Shown: positions 20,175 to 33,261 of the stretch, one piece after another
How the letters are laid out: each line of letters opens with the position of its first letter
Position numbering within the stretch: the stretch's first letter is position 1
Assembly (NCBI GenBank): GCA_036898135.1
Contig: CM072514.1
Location: forward strand, 13,415,715 to 13,479,714
DNA length: 64,000 nt
Source of the DNA: Oncomelania hupensis
Taxonomy: Eukaryota; Mollusca; Gastropoda; Littorinimorpha; Pomatiopsidae
Direction: 5' to 3'
Translations under genes and position numbers: made by a program
The notes under the pieces: generated by a model
Seen by the model: only the letters and a program-made list of their open reading frames with translations
Told to the model about the DNA's origin: nothing
Database searches by the model: none

Positions 20175-21785
20175 TACTACTCAAAATAATTGAAGGGCCA
20201 CTCTCATATTTCATGTAGTTTAATTATTTTGGGCTGCTATCAATAATATCGCTTATATTGCTTATTTCTAAACTTATCCTGTACAGTAACATTCAAGTTA
20301 TTCTGACAAGTAATCACATGTGTGTGTTTTGAACTTTCTGCACTGAGTTGAAAAACAAACCCAATTTTTACCCAAAAAAATGACCCTAATTTACTGTTGT
20401 CTTGCTAATAAAGCAAAATTTTCAACATTAAAAAGTTATTTGCACGCGAAAGGCTTGCATTTTCTGAGTTCGGTTCAACAATCGGCGCTTTTTTCTGGGC
20501 ATAAATGGCAGCGCTTGTGCTGCTTTTCTAACCATGCCCCCAAGGCGACGATTGACTGATGCGGATAGGGGGGCAGAGCTATTGCATGGCTTCAGGAAGG
20601 GGTGGGGGTGAGAGAAGTTGGCAGGCGGCTAGGAGTGTCCCACTCCGTTGTCCAAAGGCTGCGGGAGCGCTTTAACAACACTGGAAGCGTCCAAGAACCA
20701 AGAAGGTCCTGACGCCCCCGGGTTACCACTGCAAGACAAGACTATTTCATCAACCTGTCAGCTCTGAGGATGAGGTCCGCTACAGCAAACACCACCAAGA
20801 CAGCTTCACGCAGCCAGCAATGTTAACGTCAGCGACCAGACAATTCGCAACCGTCTACACGAGGCAAACCTGCGATCAAGACGACCAGCAGTACGGCCTT
20901 TGCTCACCCCAGCTCACCGTGCAGCGCGTTTGGCCTGGGCTCGGCGTCATTTGGTGTGGACTAGGCAACATTGGTCAAGGATGCTCTTTACAGACGAGTC
21001 TCGGTTCTCCTTGTCTTTCAACGACCGTCGAGTGAATGTTTGGAGGCGTCCACGGGAGCGTTTTACTGATGCGACGGTGCGCGAGCATGACCGCTTTGGT
21101 GGTGGATCTGTCATGATGTGGGGTGGCTTCGCATTAAACTTCAGAACACCACTGCTCCAAATTCATGGCAACTTAAACGGTATTGGCTACAGGGATGACG
21201 TCCTACAACCTAGGGTTCTCCCAGCTCTGCGGGCCATTGGGGAAGGTGCCATACTACAGGACGATAATGCCAGACCCCACCGAGCGCATATCGTCAATGA
21301 CTTCCTGCAGCAACAGCACGTCATAAGGATGGATTGGCCGGCTCGATCACCCGATTTGAACCCCATAGAACATCTGTGGGATGTCTTGGATCGACAGACA
21401 CGGGCAAACCTCCCTCCAGGAGCTAACCTTGAAGTTCTGGCCCAAGTTCTCCAGCAAGAGTGGTTGGCCATCCCAGGAAACATCCTCCATAACCTGATAC
21501 GGTCCATGAGACAACGATGCCAAGACTACATTGATGCAAACGGTGGCCACACCTGATACTGGCTCTATAGATTTTTGGTTTCTAAAGTTTTGTTTTGTAA
21601 ATGATGGGTATGTCCAGTTAGATTGAATTTACTCGAATTTTAAGTGACTGATGTCTGAAATCTTTTTTGTTATTGATGCAGAAATGATTGCAATAAAATA
21701 TGATGAACTAATAAATTGAATTAGTGTTTCTGATTTAAAGAGAGACCCAGATGTCCAAGTGGCCCTTGTATTATTTTGAGTAGTA
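20175..21785 (+). mobile_element. Tc1/mariner element, unit 2
   Basis: A DNA transposon of 1611 bp with inverted ends TACTACTCAAAATAAT and flanking TA duplications (20173-20174 and 21786-21787). The empty site is visible in unit 1. The transposase inside is broken, so this copy could move only with enzyme supplied by another copy. Confidence 0.93.
20534..21556 (+). pseudogene. Tc1-like DD34E transposase, broken, unit 2
   Basis: The enzyme would cut and paste the element at TA sites. The catalytic triad is visible as LFTDESRF, LQDDNARPHRA and DLNPIEHLWD, with 34 residues between the second Asp and the Glu. A helix-turn-helix (VGRRLGVSHSVVQRLRERF) lies near the N-terminus. Lesions are a one-base deletion in the run GGGGTGGGGGTGAG, a TGA in place of an Arg codon after the helix-turn-helix (both shared with units 3 and 4), and a two-base deletion near 20797 found only in this unit. 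The intact C-terminal open frame is 218 codons. Confidence 0.9.
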
Positions 21786-21787
21786 TA

Positions 21788-22319
21788 GTTGACAGTTCTA
21801 TGTATAATTGGAATGGAAATGTAGTTTAGTAGTGGTCGCGTGATTTTACGTATTATTTTCATTTCTTTTAAAACATTTTCTTTATTCGCTGAGATGAAGT
21901 GTGCTGTACCAATTCTCCATTGTGGGTAAAACAAGATTTGTTGACTTTGACATTACATTACATTACATGATTATTGCTTTAGGTCAAGCGGACTCTTCCG
22001 AGCCAAATCAGGACCAATTGACTTTGACATGACTTCACTTGACTTGAATTGTTCTGTTCGAATCATTTGAAACCAGCTGCGTGTTGAGATGTGTAACCCC
22101 AATTCTCTCGCAATTTTGTCACTGGTTTGAATGAAAGAATCACAAACTACACTCTAATAGGAGAAAGAGAAGACTGTTATTTCACATTTAAACTGGATAA
22201 GAAGACAAGGCAAGACAACGTTATCATCTTTTACAGGAAAGGTGGATCGCAAGGCACTAGGTGACCGATTCGTGTTTTAAGTCCGATTTTTTTTTCTTCC
22301 AGTCTTTGAGATGTCAGAG
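21788..22319. other. Unit 2 non-coding stretch
   Basis: Counterpart of the stretch after the empty Tc1 site in unit 1. No gene was recognised. Confidence 0.5.
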
Positions 22320-22837
22320 AGCCGTGAACGCTGGCACTCGCCAAGGAAAGTGGAGGGAATGAGCCAAGAAGAAGTATGGTTATGGGTCACAGTGCAACAG
22401 CAAGCCAGCAAAGGAAGCGGCGACGTCATGGGTCAGCACAGGACGCCAACCAAGGAAGCGGTAACGTTATGGGTCGGTACAGGACGCCAGCCAAGGAAGC
22501 GGTGATGTCACGGGTCAGCGCAGGAAGGCAGCCTACGAAGCGGTGATGTCACGGAAGTCAATGAAGGCAGCAAAGGAGAAGTATGGTTATGGGTCACAAT
22601 GCAACAGCAAGCCTGCAAAGGAAGCGGCGATGTGATTGGTCAGCAAAAAAGGCAGCCAATGAAGCGGTGACGTTACGAGTCAGCGCAGGAAGGCAGCCAA
22701 GGAAGCGGTGATGTTACGAGTCAGCAAAGGAAAGCAGCCAAGGAAGCGGTGATTTTGCGAGTCGGTGCAGGAAGGCAGCCAAGGAAGCGGTGATGTTTAC
22801 GAGTCAGCAAAGAAAGACAACCAAGGAAGCGGTGACG
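22320..22837. repeat. 41-bp minisatellite, unit 2
   Basis: Same GGCAGCCAAGGAAGCGGTGA motif and arrangement as unit 1, ending at the C1q stop codon. Confidence 0.85.
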
Positions 22838-23235
22838 TTACGAGTCAGCACCAATCAGGAAACCGGCAAAAGACGTGGTGTGGTCATTATAATACATCAG
22901 TTCCTTTTCACGGGGTTCGACCCACACCTTGTCGCCTTTCATCAGGTGGACGACGGCGTGGCAAGACCCTTGGTCATTTTGGATGTAGATGTAGGTCCGG
23001 CACACCTCCTGGCCGTTGGCATACATGAAGGAGGAGGCACGGTGGTTGCCATACGACGTTGTCTGGAAGATGAAGAAATACGTTCCGGCTAATGGCGCAG
23101 TAAAGTCGCCTGTAGCGTTGTCGTAGCCCTGGCCTGCGTTGTACAGAATCTTGTTGAATTTGAGGTGTATGGGAGCACGGAGATTCTGAGCGTTTTCTGC
23201 CTGGGCGTTGAACCCAATCACAGTCTTATTAGAAT
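22838..23235 (-). CDS. QREP-like gene, C1q-domain terminal exon, unit 2
   Basis: A 398-bp exon with a complete C1q domain and the same phase-1 acceptor as unit 1. Against unit 1 it differs by three bases: one synonymous in the last Ser codon, Thr to Ile in the TYFF strand (TYFFIFQ) and Arg to Lys near the exon start. All C1q signature blocks are kept. Together with an intact Ig2 and coiled-coil exon this is one of the two best preserved gene copies in the window. Confidence 0.85.
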
Positions 23236-23277
23236 CTGAAAAGAAAACGTGAAATTGTTGTCGTTGGTGTTGTTTTA

Positions 23278-23314
23278 TGTTCTTCTTCTTCTTCTTCTTC
23301 TTCTTCTTCTTCTT

Positions 23315-23345
<31 letters not shown>

Positions 23346-23411
23346 AAGTACGATGGATGATGATGTTCATGTAAAGTTTTATTTATTGAAGAAAGAGCCT
23401 TTAGTAGAATA

Positions 23412-23463
<52 letters not shown>

Positions 23464-23545
23464 TCTCCCCACATCCCACCTCCTAATAGATATAATATCA
23501 CACATATACGCGCGCGCACCAATAACACACACACACGCACACACA
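23278..23545. repeat. Intronic (TTC)n, (TC)n, (CA)n cluster, unit 2
   Basis: Same order as unit 1; the TTC run is longer (about 22 triplets) and the TC run shorter. Confidence 0.9.
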
Positions 23546-23547
23546 CA

Positions 23548-24014
23548 AGTATGTAAAACACCAAGACTGGGTTTTACTAAGAATGTAGGAATCGGAAAGT
23601 GATTTTTGACAGAAAAGGGTTAGGGCAAGGATTAGGGATAGCTCTGCAACTAACCCTTACCCGAACCTTTTTCTAAAAAGTCGACCTAGTTCGTTTCCTA
23701 TCTCCTATAGGCGACAAAATAGGTCGAATTTTGTTCAAAATTCCTCCGAAAATTCACTGTATTTTCTCCGTCCCGGATAGAGCACTACTGTGTACTTACT
23801 TAAAACACTCTCATGCACTACAACTGCACTCCCATGCACTAAAAGAGCACTCCTGCGTACTTAGAAAAAAGTGGGTGGCTGGAAAACTCTGGGTGACTAA
23901 TACACTCACCCATTTCCTGCATAAAAAGCAAGGTTAGTCACCCATTTTAAGGCTTATACCTCCGCACACGCATACACACTTCTGCTACTTCATCTTCCTC
24001 TATGACAACGACGT

Positions 24015-24081
<67 letters not shown>

Positions 24082-24203
24082 AGTTAATTTTTTCTCTCTC
24101 CCTCTAATACACACACAAACACACACGCACACACACACACTCCATCACACACACGTACACACACACCTACACCCACCCCCACTCCCCCCCACACACACAC
24201 ACA
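23548..24203. other. Intron segment absent from unit 1, CA-flanked, unit 2
   Basis: About 650 bp lying between two CA-rich blocks, including the core GGTTAGGGCAAGG and a (GAT)n run near 24015-24080. Unit 1 has only a continuous CA run at this place. Either unit 1 lost it by recombination between CA repeats or units 2 and 3 gained it. No coding sequence was recognised. Confidence 0.75.
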
Positions 24204-24210
24204 TTCCGCC

Positions 24211-24492
24211 CCGCTGTTGTTCCGTAGGTATGATGGCTACACATCATTTTGTAGTAGGAAATGGATCGCGTCAAGGGCCGTTATGCTGCTCTCTGGCCCG
24301 CCAATTGGAAACTTTGCTTGTATACTGTTCATTCTCCGGGAAAATTCAAATACTGCATTCCCTGTTAAGTCAACAGTATACAAACAAAGTTTCAATTTGG
24401 TCGGCCAGAGAGCAGCAGAACGGCCCTTGACGCGATCCCTTTCCTACTGATAAAAATGATGTGTATCCATCATACCTACGAAACAACAGCGG
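24211..24492. mobile_element. MITE-like hairpin in QREP intron, unit 2
   Basis: Same inverted-repeat element as unit 1, with scattered substitutions and both arms complete. Confidence 0.7.
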
Positions 24493-24606
24493 CGCGGAAG
24501 ATCATGTATATTCATATCTACGGAACAATAGGGAAGCGGCAGGCTTCTGTCACTCATATGTTTTTCCTGCCTTACCGGTACATGCCTGTCAAATCGATAT
24601 TTAGCA

Positions 24607-24983
24607 TCACAAAGGGCTGAACGGAAATGAAAACTCGCCATGGAGCATAGGAGTGACGTTGTGTTTTTGCGTTTCTTTCAGCACGCTCAGCTCCTGGCTC
24701 AACTGGACTTCAACGGTTCTCAGGACAGCAACCTGCTGGGTCAGATTGGTGACTTGCTGCTGCAGCTGCTGTTTGTCGTGTCGCAGCACCCTCCATTCTG
24801 CCTCCATCAGCGTGATCATGGCGTCCATCTTGTCCAGTAGTGGTTGCAATTGCTGGCTCGCGTTGTCCAGCGCGGGGGTTGAATTTTGAGGCACGAGCAG
24901 AGGATGGTCACTGATGTTCTGACAACCTGTGGGATAGAATATGTCATGGGAACAAGTGGTCACACAGTCCATATTGGAGCAAA
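24607..24983 (-). CDS. QREP-like gene, Cys-rich and coiled-coil exon, unit 2
   Basis: Same structure as the unit 1 exon: phase-1 acceptor, Cys-rich start, heptad repeats and an open frame to a TGA. Replacements relative to unit 1 fall in the linker before the coil (Pro to Leu in PAPDNAS and Trp to Leu in SQQWQP). As in unit 1, the donor that would join it to the C1q exon is not evident. Confidence 0.7.
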
Positions 24984-25148
24984 CTGTTGCAGCTTTCTGT
25001 TGTGTCTAATAGTGATATATTTGGTGTGTCTACTGGGGATATTTTTATCTGTGGTGCCTAATGGGGAAATTTTTGTCTGTTGGGATTAAGAAACTGCTTG
25101 GTGACTGACTTGTCACTTGTAAACATTAAAGTCAGAACGGTTACTCAC

Positions 25149-25502
25149 TTTTTACTTGCAGTTTGATGGTGCGGTTTTGGAGGTCAAATGCCCCTTGAAG
25201 TTTGACTTCCATAATGTAGTCCCCAGTATCCTGTGCCGTGACTTCAGTAATGATGAGGCCGTGATTGGATGTTTTGTGCAGGCGATCAGAGAAAGCCGGG
25301 AGAGGGGAAAGCTCGCCGTTGGAAAACATAGCCAGCAACTCATGAGTTCCCCGTGATGAACTGTCAAACACCAGCTCCATTGACGTAACCTCTTCTCCAG
25401 GTGACACAGTGAAGGACCATGGAAAGGTGACGTTTTCTCCGTCGCATGCGTAGATGATGTCTCCATCTTTGGTTGTAGGAGCCCATTGGAATCCAAAAGA
25501 AA
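25149..25502 (-). CDS. QREP-like gene, Ig2 exon, unit 2
   Basis: A 354-bp exon with both phase-1 splice sites intact. It differs from unit 1 by one replacement (Asp to Glu before VTAQDTGDY) and one synonymous change. The second canonical cysteine is again methionine. Confidence 0.8.
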
Positions 25503-25543
25503 CTGTCAAGACACAAATGGCCTGTCATTGTTATACCTGTTAT

Positions 25544-25758
<215 letters not shown>

Positions 25759-26016
25759 AGTTAAAATATAAATGCGTAGTTACTGATGCGTGTACTTTTA
25801 GGGGGAAATACTAACAATATGGCACGATTTTCAAACGTGTTCAACGAAAATCGCGGTCATCGCATTTTTCAAATGTATATGAACGAAATAGAAGTTAGAT
25901 TTCTCCCAAAAGTAGGTCAAACATCCGCATTTATAAGTATACAATTGTTGTTGTTTTTTTAAAATAACATTTATAATGATTATTTGTCGGAAGTAGCTCT
26001 GGACCTGTAGGCTTAC

Positions 26017-26360
26017 CGCAACGATAAGTTCCGTTGGTAGTAAATGGTTTTGGTTTAGCAACCATGATGTGCTTTGCAATTGAAACGAAACAGGGGTGAG
26101 TTCCCTTGAGCAGGCCTAATAGAATGTCTGTCTCTGCAACTGTAATATTTGCAGTCATACGTCACTTCTACATTCTACATCCGTCCAGTATACTTTCGAT
26201 GTTTGCATGAATCACTGTTGAATCGATTGTGTCCCCTTCTTTCTGGAGAAATCTTCTAGTTTGTTTATAGTTATAGATTTGGAAAACGTGATGACCCGAG
26301 AATTTCGCTGAGACAACTTGTTTTAAAAGTAAACAGGACTCTACTGCGCTCACATCTCGT
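26017..26360 (-). pseudogene. QREP-like gene, broken Ig1-like exon, unit 2
   Basis: Same Ig-like blocks, donor and the same two in-frame stops as unit 1. A few replacements are present (RFLQKEG for RFLPKEG, NIES for NIQS), so the region kept changing after the stops arose. Confidence 0.45.
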
Positions 26361-26533
26361 CACAAGTGCCTGTGGCGAATTTAGACAACAGGGCATATAG
26401 TCCAAAGATCAAAACAAGTACAAACAAGTGGCAAACTATCCAAATGTATTTTCAGACCCTCGCATACGTACACAGCCCAAAAACAGACATTATCTAAAGG
26501 GTCAATTTTCTTGCCGATGTTGTGATTCGGCTC

Positions 26534-27338
26534 TATCCTATCCTATCCCGTAACTCTAAGGTCGTTAAAGCACCACAGATGATCGTTTAACCAGCGTACT
26601 CCATCTTTCTCTGTCCTCAGCAACCCTCGTGGCTTCCTCTCAGTGTCAAGTCAGTCCATTCTCGAATGTTGTCCTTCCTCCCACCCCTTTTTCTGTCTCC
26701 CTCTTCTTCCGCCTCCTTGCAACGCGCTTTGCGGAATAGTCTTTGCAAGGCCTGATGCTCTGGTGACGTGGCCATACCATCGGAGTTTCCGTTTGTTACC
26801 ACTGTTAGCATGTCATAGTGTTGTCCAAAGGCTTGTGTGATGGTCTGTTGGACCTCGTCGTTGGTGATGTGCTGGGTATAGGAAATGCCCAGAAGTCTTC
26901 TGTAGCACCTCATCTCCATGCTTCGTTTTCTTCGTTGTAGATCTGCTGTGAAGATCCATGTTTCACAAGCGTATAGGAAGGTGGAGATGACAAGGGAGCG
27001 CAGCAACCTTACCTTGGAGTGTAGACTGGTGGTCCTGTCTTTCCAAATGGGCTTCCAATTTGTCAGGGAAGAAGTAGTTTGTGCGATCCTGGAGAGGACT
27101 TCCTGTCGGGACCCATAGTCTGATACAATGGCTCCTAAATATTTGAAGCTATGCACTGTATTGAGGGATTGGCCTTGGACTCTGGTGTCCATGTTGATGC
27201 CTTAACCCCTTTGGTGTTGTTGGTCATCATTTTGGTCTTCTCTGCACTTATTTCCATTTAATAGGCTCTGAAGGTGGTGTCAAGCCTCTGTACCAGCTGT
27301 TCAAGTTGTTGTTCATCGCCAGTCAATCCGTCAATGGC
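26534..27338 (-). mobile_element. RTE-like LINE, 5'-truncated copy, unit 2
   Basis: Almost identical to the unit 1 copy, including the frameshift before the RKLRWYGHV-type block and the variant SDYGSRQ where the longer LINE at the left edge has SDNGSRQ. Confidence 0.85.
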
Positions 27339-27495
27339 TTTATCCCAATGAAGCTAAAACAAGTCTGCAATGATAGTCCACTATCTGAACTATCTGCAGG
27401 AAGAAAATAAATTGAAATCGGCTCAGTTAGTTTGGAGATACAGCGCAAAATGCCTTTTAAAAAAATGCTGACGCACAATGATCTTGACCTTCGAG

Positions 27496-28130
27496 AAAGT
27501 ACAAATACCAATGGTCTAACATGCTCAGCAGTAGGTAAAGTATCCACAAAGTACAAATACCAATGGTCTAACATGCTCAGTAGTAGGTAAAGTATCCACA
27601 AAGTACAAATACCAATGGTCTAACATGCTCCGTAGTAGGTAAAGTATCCACAAAGTACAAATACCAATGGTCTAACATCCTCAGTAGTAGGTTAAGTATC
27701 TACAAAGTACAAATACCAATGGTCTAACATGCTCCGTAGTAGGTAAAGTATCCACAAAGTACAAATACCAATGGTCTAACATCCTCAGTAGTAGGTTAAG
27801 TATCTACAAAGTACAAATACCAATGGTCTAACATGCTCAGTAGTAGGTAAAGTATCCACAAAGTACAAATACCAATGGTCTAACATGCTCAGTAGTAGGT
27901 AAAGTATCCACAAAGTACAAATACCAATGGTCTAACATGCTCAGTAGTAGGTAAAGTATCCACAAAGTACAAATACCAATGGTCTAACATGCTCAGTAGT
28001 AGGTAAAGTATCCACAAAGTACAAATACCAATGGTCTAACATGCTCAGTAGTAGGTAAAGTATCCACAAAGTACAAATACCAATGGTCTAACATGCTCAG
28101 TAGTAGGTAAAGTATCCACAAAGTACAAAT
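27496..28130. repeat. 52-bp minisatellite, about 12 copies, unit 2
   Basis: One copy more than unit 1, with the same pattern of variant copies at the left and homogeneous copies at the right. Confidence 0.95.
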
Positions 28131-28263
28131 GATGAATTTGGGTTCAGTCATTGTGGAGATGAGGCAAAAAAAGTGTTTGGAACAAAAAAGCGAAATTCCG
28201 AGCCACGGTCTGATCGGCAGACGGACTGCTACTGATGATGCCCATCATTTGAAGTAAGTGTAT

Positions 28264-28516
28264 AAGGTAAAGGTAAAGGTAGTCCCATAGCCTTGTGGCC
28301 GTAGGGTAGCGGTAGCGTGATGTTGGAGATCTCACTTATCTTGGGCCAGCGTAATGAGGGTGATGCCCATCTCTCTTCCTCGCTGCTTTACCTTCCCCAC
28401 CCTTAAGAGAGTAGCTACTCAGTCACAGTTGAGTCAACTATTGCGGTCACCCATCCAAGTGCTAACCACACTGGACGGTGCTTAACTTGCGACACAGTAG
28501 CGAGTGCTCCAACGAT
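28264..28516 (-). mobile_element. 5S rRNA-derived SINE-like element, unit 2
   Basis: Same 5S-like head and CTTTAC tail as unit 1, with a six-base duplication (GTAGCG) in the body. Confidence 0.6.
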
Positions 28517-28705
28517 GTAAGTGTATACTACAATGTAAATATTAAAAATCGCTTAAGCTGTTTTTAAAGAAATTGGGGAGATGATGGTTTTCGAAGGACA
28601 GACAGACCAATATTTGGCTAGTTCTGATTTCCCCCCCCCCCCCTTCTTTGTATCCTCCGTCCACCTACTCACCCCACCCCCACGAATGTTTCAAAGTATT
28701 TCCAG

Positions 28706-28708
28706 ATA

Positions 28709-28787
<79 letters not shown>
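28706..28787. repeat. (TAA)n microsatellite, unit 2
   Basis: About 27 triplets. Confidence 0.95.
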
Positions 28788-29124
28788 TATTTTGTAAGGC
28801 TCAATTTCAACTAAGTACTGACACGCATTCACGTACACACTCGCGTGCGCAAGTTTAACGAGAAATAAAATACCTTTGTTCAAGAAGACCTTACAGCATA
28901 AGGTAAAAAGGTAAAGGTAAAGGTAGTCCCAGCAGTTGTAGCATAAACACACAGATACATATAGTATAGATAATTAAACAAAACATGTAGACATTACAGT
29001 TTAAACATGCAAACAGATACAGCACACAGCACAACAGTCTGGAAATGTAACAAATCAAACCACCCGTGGGGCTACATACTAGCCGCTAGTGTCCAGGCTA
29101 CGACAACAGATCGGACAACAGACA

Positions 29125-29845
29125 TTGTGCACTGTCTCTTAACCACTGTCTAATGTGTACAGTCTCTTGACCCCTGTCTTCTAAAGAATGTATCTTGATC
29201 AAAGTCTTCTGTAGAATGTCTCTTGATCACAGTGTGCTGTGGGCTGTCTCTTGATCACAGTCTAACCGTGCAATGTCTATTGATCACTTTCAAATTCTGT
29301 GGAATGTTTTTTGATCACTGTCTACTATGGAATGTCTCTTGAACACCGTCTACTGAGGAGTGTCTCTTGACTAATGACTACTGTGGACTGTCTCTTGACT
29401 ACTGTCTACTGCCTACTGTGAACTATCTCTTTACTACTGTGAACTATCTCTTGACTACTGACTACTTTGAACTATATCTCGACTACTGACTACTGTGGAC
29501 TAGCTCTTGACTACTGACTACTGTGGACTAGCTCTTGACTACTGACTACTGTGAACTATATCTTGACTACTGACTACTGTGGACTAGCTCTTGACTACTG
29601 ACTACTGTGGACTAGCTCTTGACTACTGACTACTGTGAACTATATCTTGACTACTGACTACTGTGAACTATCTCTTGACTACTGACTACTGTGAACTTTC
29701 TCTTGATCACTGACTACTGTGGACTGTCTCTTGATCACTTTCTACTGTGGAATGCCTCTTGACTACTGACTACTGTGAACTTTCTCTTGATCACTGACTA
29801 CTGTGGACTGTACTGCGGAATGCCTCTTGACTACTGTCCATTGTG
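29125..29845. repeat. 28-bp minisatellite, unit 2
   Basis: Same motif as unit 1 with several more homogeneous copies in the middle. Confidence 0.85.
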
Positions 29846-30770
29846 GCTGGAACATGCAAACACTGCACACCGAGATTTCAATAAGAGTGAGAGCCAGCGC
29901 TGGTTTGGCAGCTGTCCACAGTTATGCCAGGTTAACTACAAGACACACTCAGTACGTTTGACAAAACAGCACAAAGGCTGCTTTGATAACACACTACACT
30001 GGTGTTTTCACGACCCAAGAACAAGGTGTAACATCCTATTACATCGGCGTTAAGGACCAATTTAACTATCAAACCCCGCGTACAACAGTGGTCAACAAAG
30101 ACTACCTCACACCTAGACAGCTGTGGTTAATATGAAGTCAGTCCATCGTGGACTTGTCTGCCAGAGTCGCTTATCTCGTTTTCAATGAGCGGACTGCCGC
30201 TCCATGTTAAAGTACCTTTTTTTTTAACACCAAAAATCCTTTTTTTTTTAAGATATAAAACAAAAGGTGTTTGGTAAAGAATTTTCTCCAGTGACCTTGA
30301 CCCTTGGAGGACGGAGGTAAAGGAGGTTAGCCCAGGTATTCGTATGAAGTTTGGGCAATGTCTGTTCAGTAGTTCATGCCAAATGGCGTACAATGGACCA
30401 ACCGACAGACAGCCTGACCGACGCACCGACATTTTGGCGCGTTTTGATTCCCAGCAACTTTATCTGGATATGAAACAAGATGGCAAGCCATTCAGATGTA
30501 TTTCCAGACACGCATACACATAAAAAATATAACCATTTTCAAAAGGGTTAAATTTCTACATATTAACTACATAAGAACTTAGCTCACACAGCGACTCAAT
30601 CACTGCTTTTTAGATTTTGAGGTTAGGTCAGCCAGGCTAGCTATAAACAGCTTCGCCGATGCTTCCTTTCACTGAAAGGGAGAGTGCAGGCAAGCTATAA
30701 ATAGTCCGCAGCAAGCAAAATGTGGAGGCACTAAACAGTGCTGCTCAAATAGGAATTGAGCTGGTTTGGG
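29846..30770. other. Unit 2 stretch before gypsy A, no gene recognised
   Basis: Counterpart of the unit 1 stretch. A frame corresponding to the unrecognised 88-codon frame of unit 1 is present but shows no domain. Confidence 0.45.
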
Positions 30771-31401
30771 TGTTACACTCGATATGATGTTGGTGTTTTC
30801 TATCAGTATTTGATTCAGCCCCGATGCTTGGATCCCTGATAGGTGTGCAACTCAGATTCGTTTATCCACGCAGCCTGCTTACTCAGCATACAAGACACGG
30901 AGTCGACGTATGAAGTTTTTCCACTTTTATTCAGCACACATCAACAACTGCATACAATCGCCTTTTCACTCTCAACTTTTTACTTTCCAACTCACTATCA
31001 ACAGCAACACTCTCTAAACAGTGCGGCACATAAATATATAGCCTCTCTTTCTTCCCGAACAATTTAGAACACGGTAGACTAGAATGACGCACTACAGCCA
31101 ATCAAATAAAAGATCGTCATCACTGACTTACGTCATACATCTCTCTAAACCTCCCAGGAATGTTCTCATACTTCGATATTTATCGGGAAAATTCTATCGA
31201 CAGTAAATACGCAAATTCTAGAGAATTCTCCAATAATATCGACTAACGAAAATTATCAACGTTATACAAAGCCTCTCCTAACAACAATGCAAACTCAAAT
31301 CAAAGGTAAAACATTATATTATTGAATACTTTGCAAAACGAAACGATTAGATCTATCGTGCGCGTTTCAGACATACTACCATTCGCGTTTCAAACGTAAC
31401 A
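30771..31401 (-). repeat. Gypsy A 3' LTR, unit 2
   Basis: Carries the four left-LTR diagnostic bases and two extra single-base insertions. Confidence 0.9.
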
Positions 31402-31754
31402 TAACCCCCCACTCAAGAAGAAATTTACTTAATTTCTTTCAACAACGTTGAAACGTAATGCACAAACAAAGTCTTAATTCTGGACTTTCTGAATACTGTC
31501 ATTGTGCTCAGTTCATTCACACAGAGTCAATGGTTTTTCACCTTCAAATCTCTCTGGATATTGTCAATGTTCACAGTTCATTCACACAGTCAATGTTTTT
31601 TTCCATCCGCAAGGAAACGACGCCCTCGTCCGTTACCGTCGTCATCGGCCCAGGGTCAAAGACGGTGATCTCGTGGGCTTTCCTGGAGTCAGTGCATCCT
31701 CCGTTGTCTCCTTCTTCCGTCGGATGTCCGACGCAGTCGACGCTGTCAGCTCCC

Positions 31755-33261
31755 TGTCACGTGGGGTTTATGGGCTCTGCACAATGGAATTATGGACCCT
31801 CACGTTTGGGAACTGCTAGTAAGTCACCCTATGAATTACTTTAATAAATTTATTTGTTTAGCTCGTTCTGTGTTAAGGTTGGGGTACAGAAATAGATAGA
31901 AAAATGGTAAAAGATTACTGTCACACTAGCTTTCACACGGCTATGAATCATATGTAGTCCAGCCACTTGATAACAGTTAAAATCACACATTTATTTCTTC
32001 TACTCTATACAATGTTGTCTAAGTACTAATCTAACTTAAAAAGTCTCAGTCACTGCTAATAGTTCGATCGCTGATAGTCTAGGCAGCTGTTATTTCTTCC
32101 TCGGGCACTTGCTACTAGATTGCATGTAGATTTGGACTACTGTGGTCCGTTTTAACAGTTTCTGAAGAGTTGGACTACTGTGGTCCTGTTTCGATCAGTT
32201 TAAGTGCACCTTTGGGTTTACACTTAACTGCTAGATGGTGCGTGCGAAGTCCTTCTGTGAGGTAGCTTCTGGTCCACCTGTGTCGTTGGGTAGTTGGGTT
32301 CCCTTGCCACGCTGTGGGGTCTGACAGGGTGTTTTTCCGGGTAGCTCTGTCCGACTTGTGCGGTAGAGGCTCCTCAACCAACTCGTCGTTTCTGTGGAGT
32401 GGGACGCACAGGATAGCTCGCCTGCTCGTCTGTAATATAAGAGACGAAATTCTGCACAACCCTGAATAATCGGTTTGTGCAGAGCGTCTCACTGAAAGCC
32501 AAAGTAGCCCTCAGTGATAGCTCCACATCTCTATACATAAGCGACGAACATTCTGCTACTTCCGGGGTCCACTGGAATCTCTCTCTAAGTTCCCATACAT
32601 ACATAAATATAAATCGTGGCTAACTATACACATACAGAATTAATAATATTATAAACATTCAGTGGTACAGCCACTGGTCTGCAAACATACATATAAGTTA
32701 AACAACAGTGGTTCCGTATGGTATGCAACATGGCGGCGCAACCGGTCGTGTTTCGCCACGTGTTCGGCTTTTCCACATGGTCACGCACATTCGGATTAAC
32801 AATTCACATTTATGCATAGCAAATTCCACAAACATAATTTCCACAATAATATAAATATATCACGATGAAACAGAAGGGTGTTCATTTACCTGTTTGACAA
32901 GTTCAGGCCCGTTGTGACTTGATAGAATTCTGAGATTCCTAAGTCCTGCTTCCTGGTCTATGTGTGGAGAGATTTCTCTGCCAGCTATGTCGCTGTTCAC
33001 ACTTCGATGTCTTACTCCCAACTGACCAAAGCTGTGTTAGGCTCGGACCCAGTCAAACTGGCTCCAACCGCTTAGCCTGCTTCTGATTGGTTAAAACGGT
33101 CAGGTTCAAAGCTCAAGTGCTGAGTCACTGCGCTGTGAGGGTCTGGCTCGCAGTGTGTACTTTAATTGCTTGATGTGTAATACACTGACTCTCTACTGTT
33201 ACAAAGACTACACAAGGCTAAATATCGAATAGGCAGAGTTAAAACTAGCCAGTTCATGACA
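31755..33261 (-). mobile_element. Solo LTR of gypsy element B, unit 2
   Basis: A 1507-bp solo LTR at the same position as in unit 1, with CTCCC on both sides (31750-31754 and 33262-33266). A six-base deletion near 31806 (TTTGGGAAC against TTTATTCGGTGGGAAC) distinguishes it from the other copies. Confidence 0.92.
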
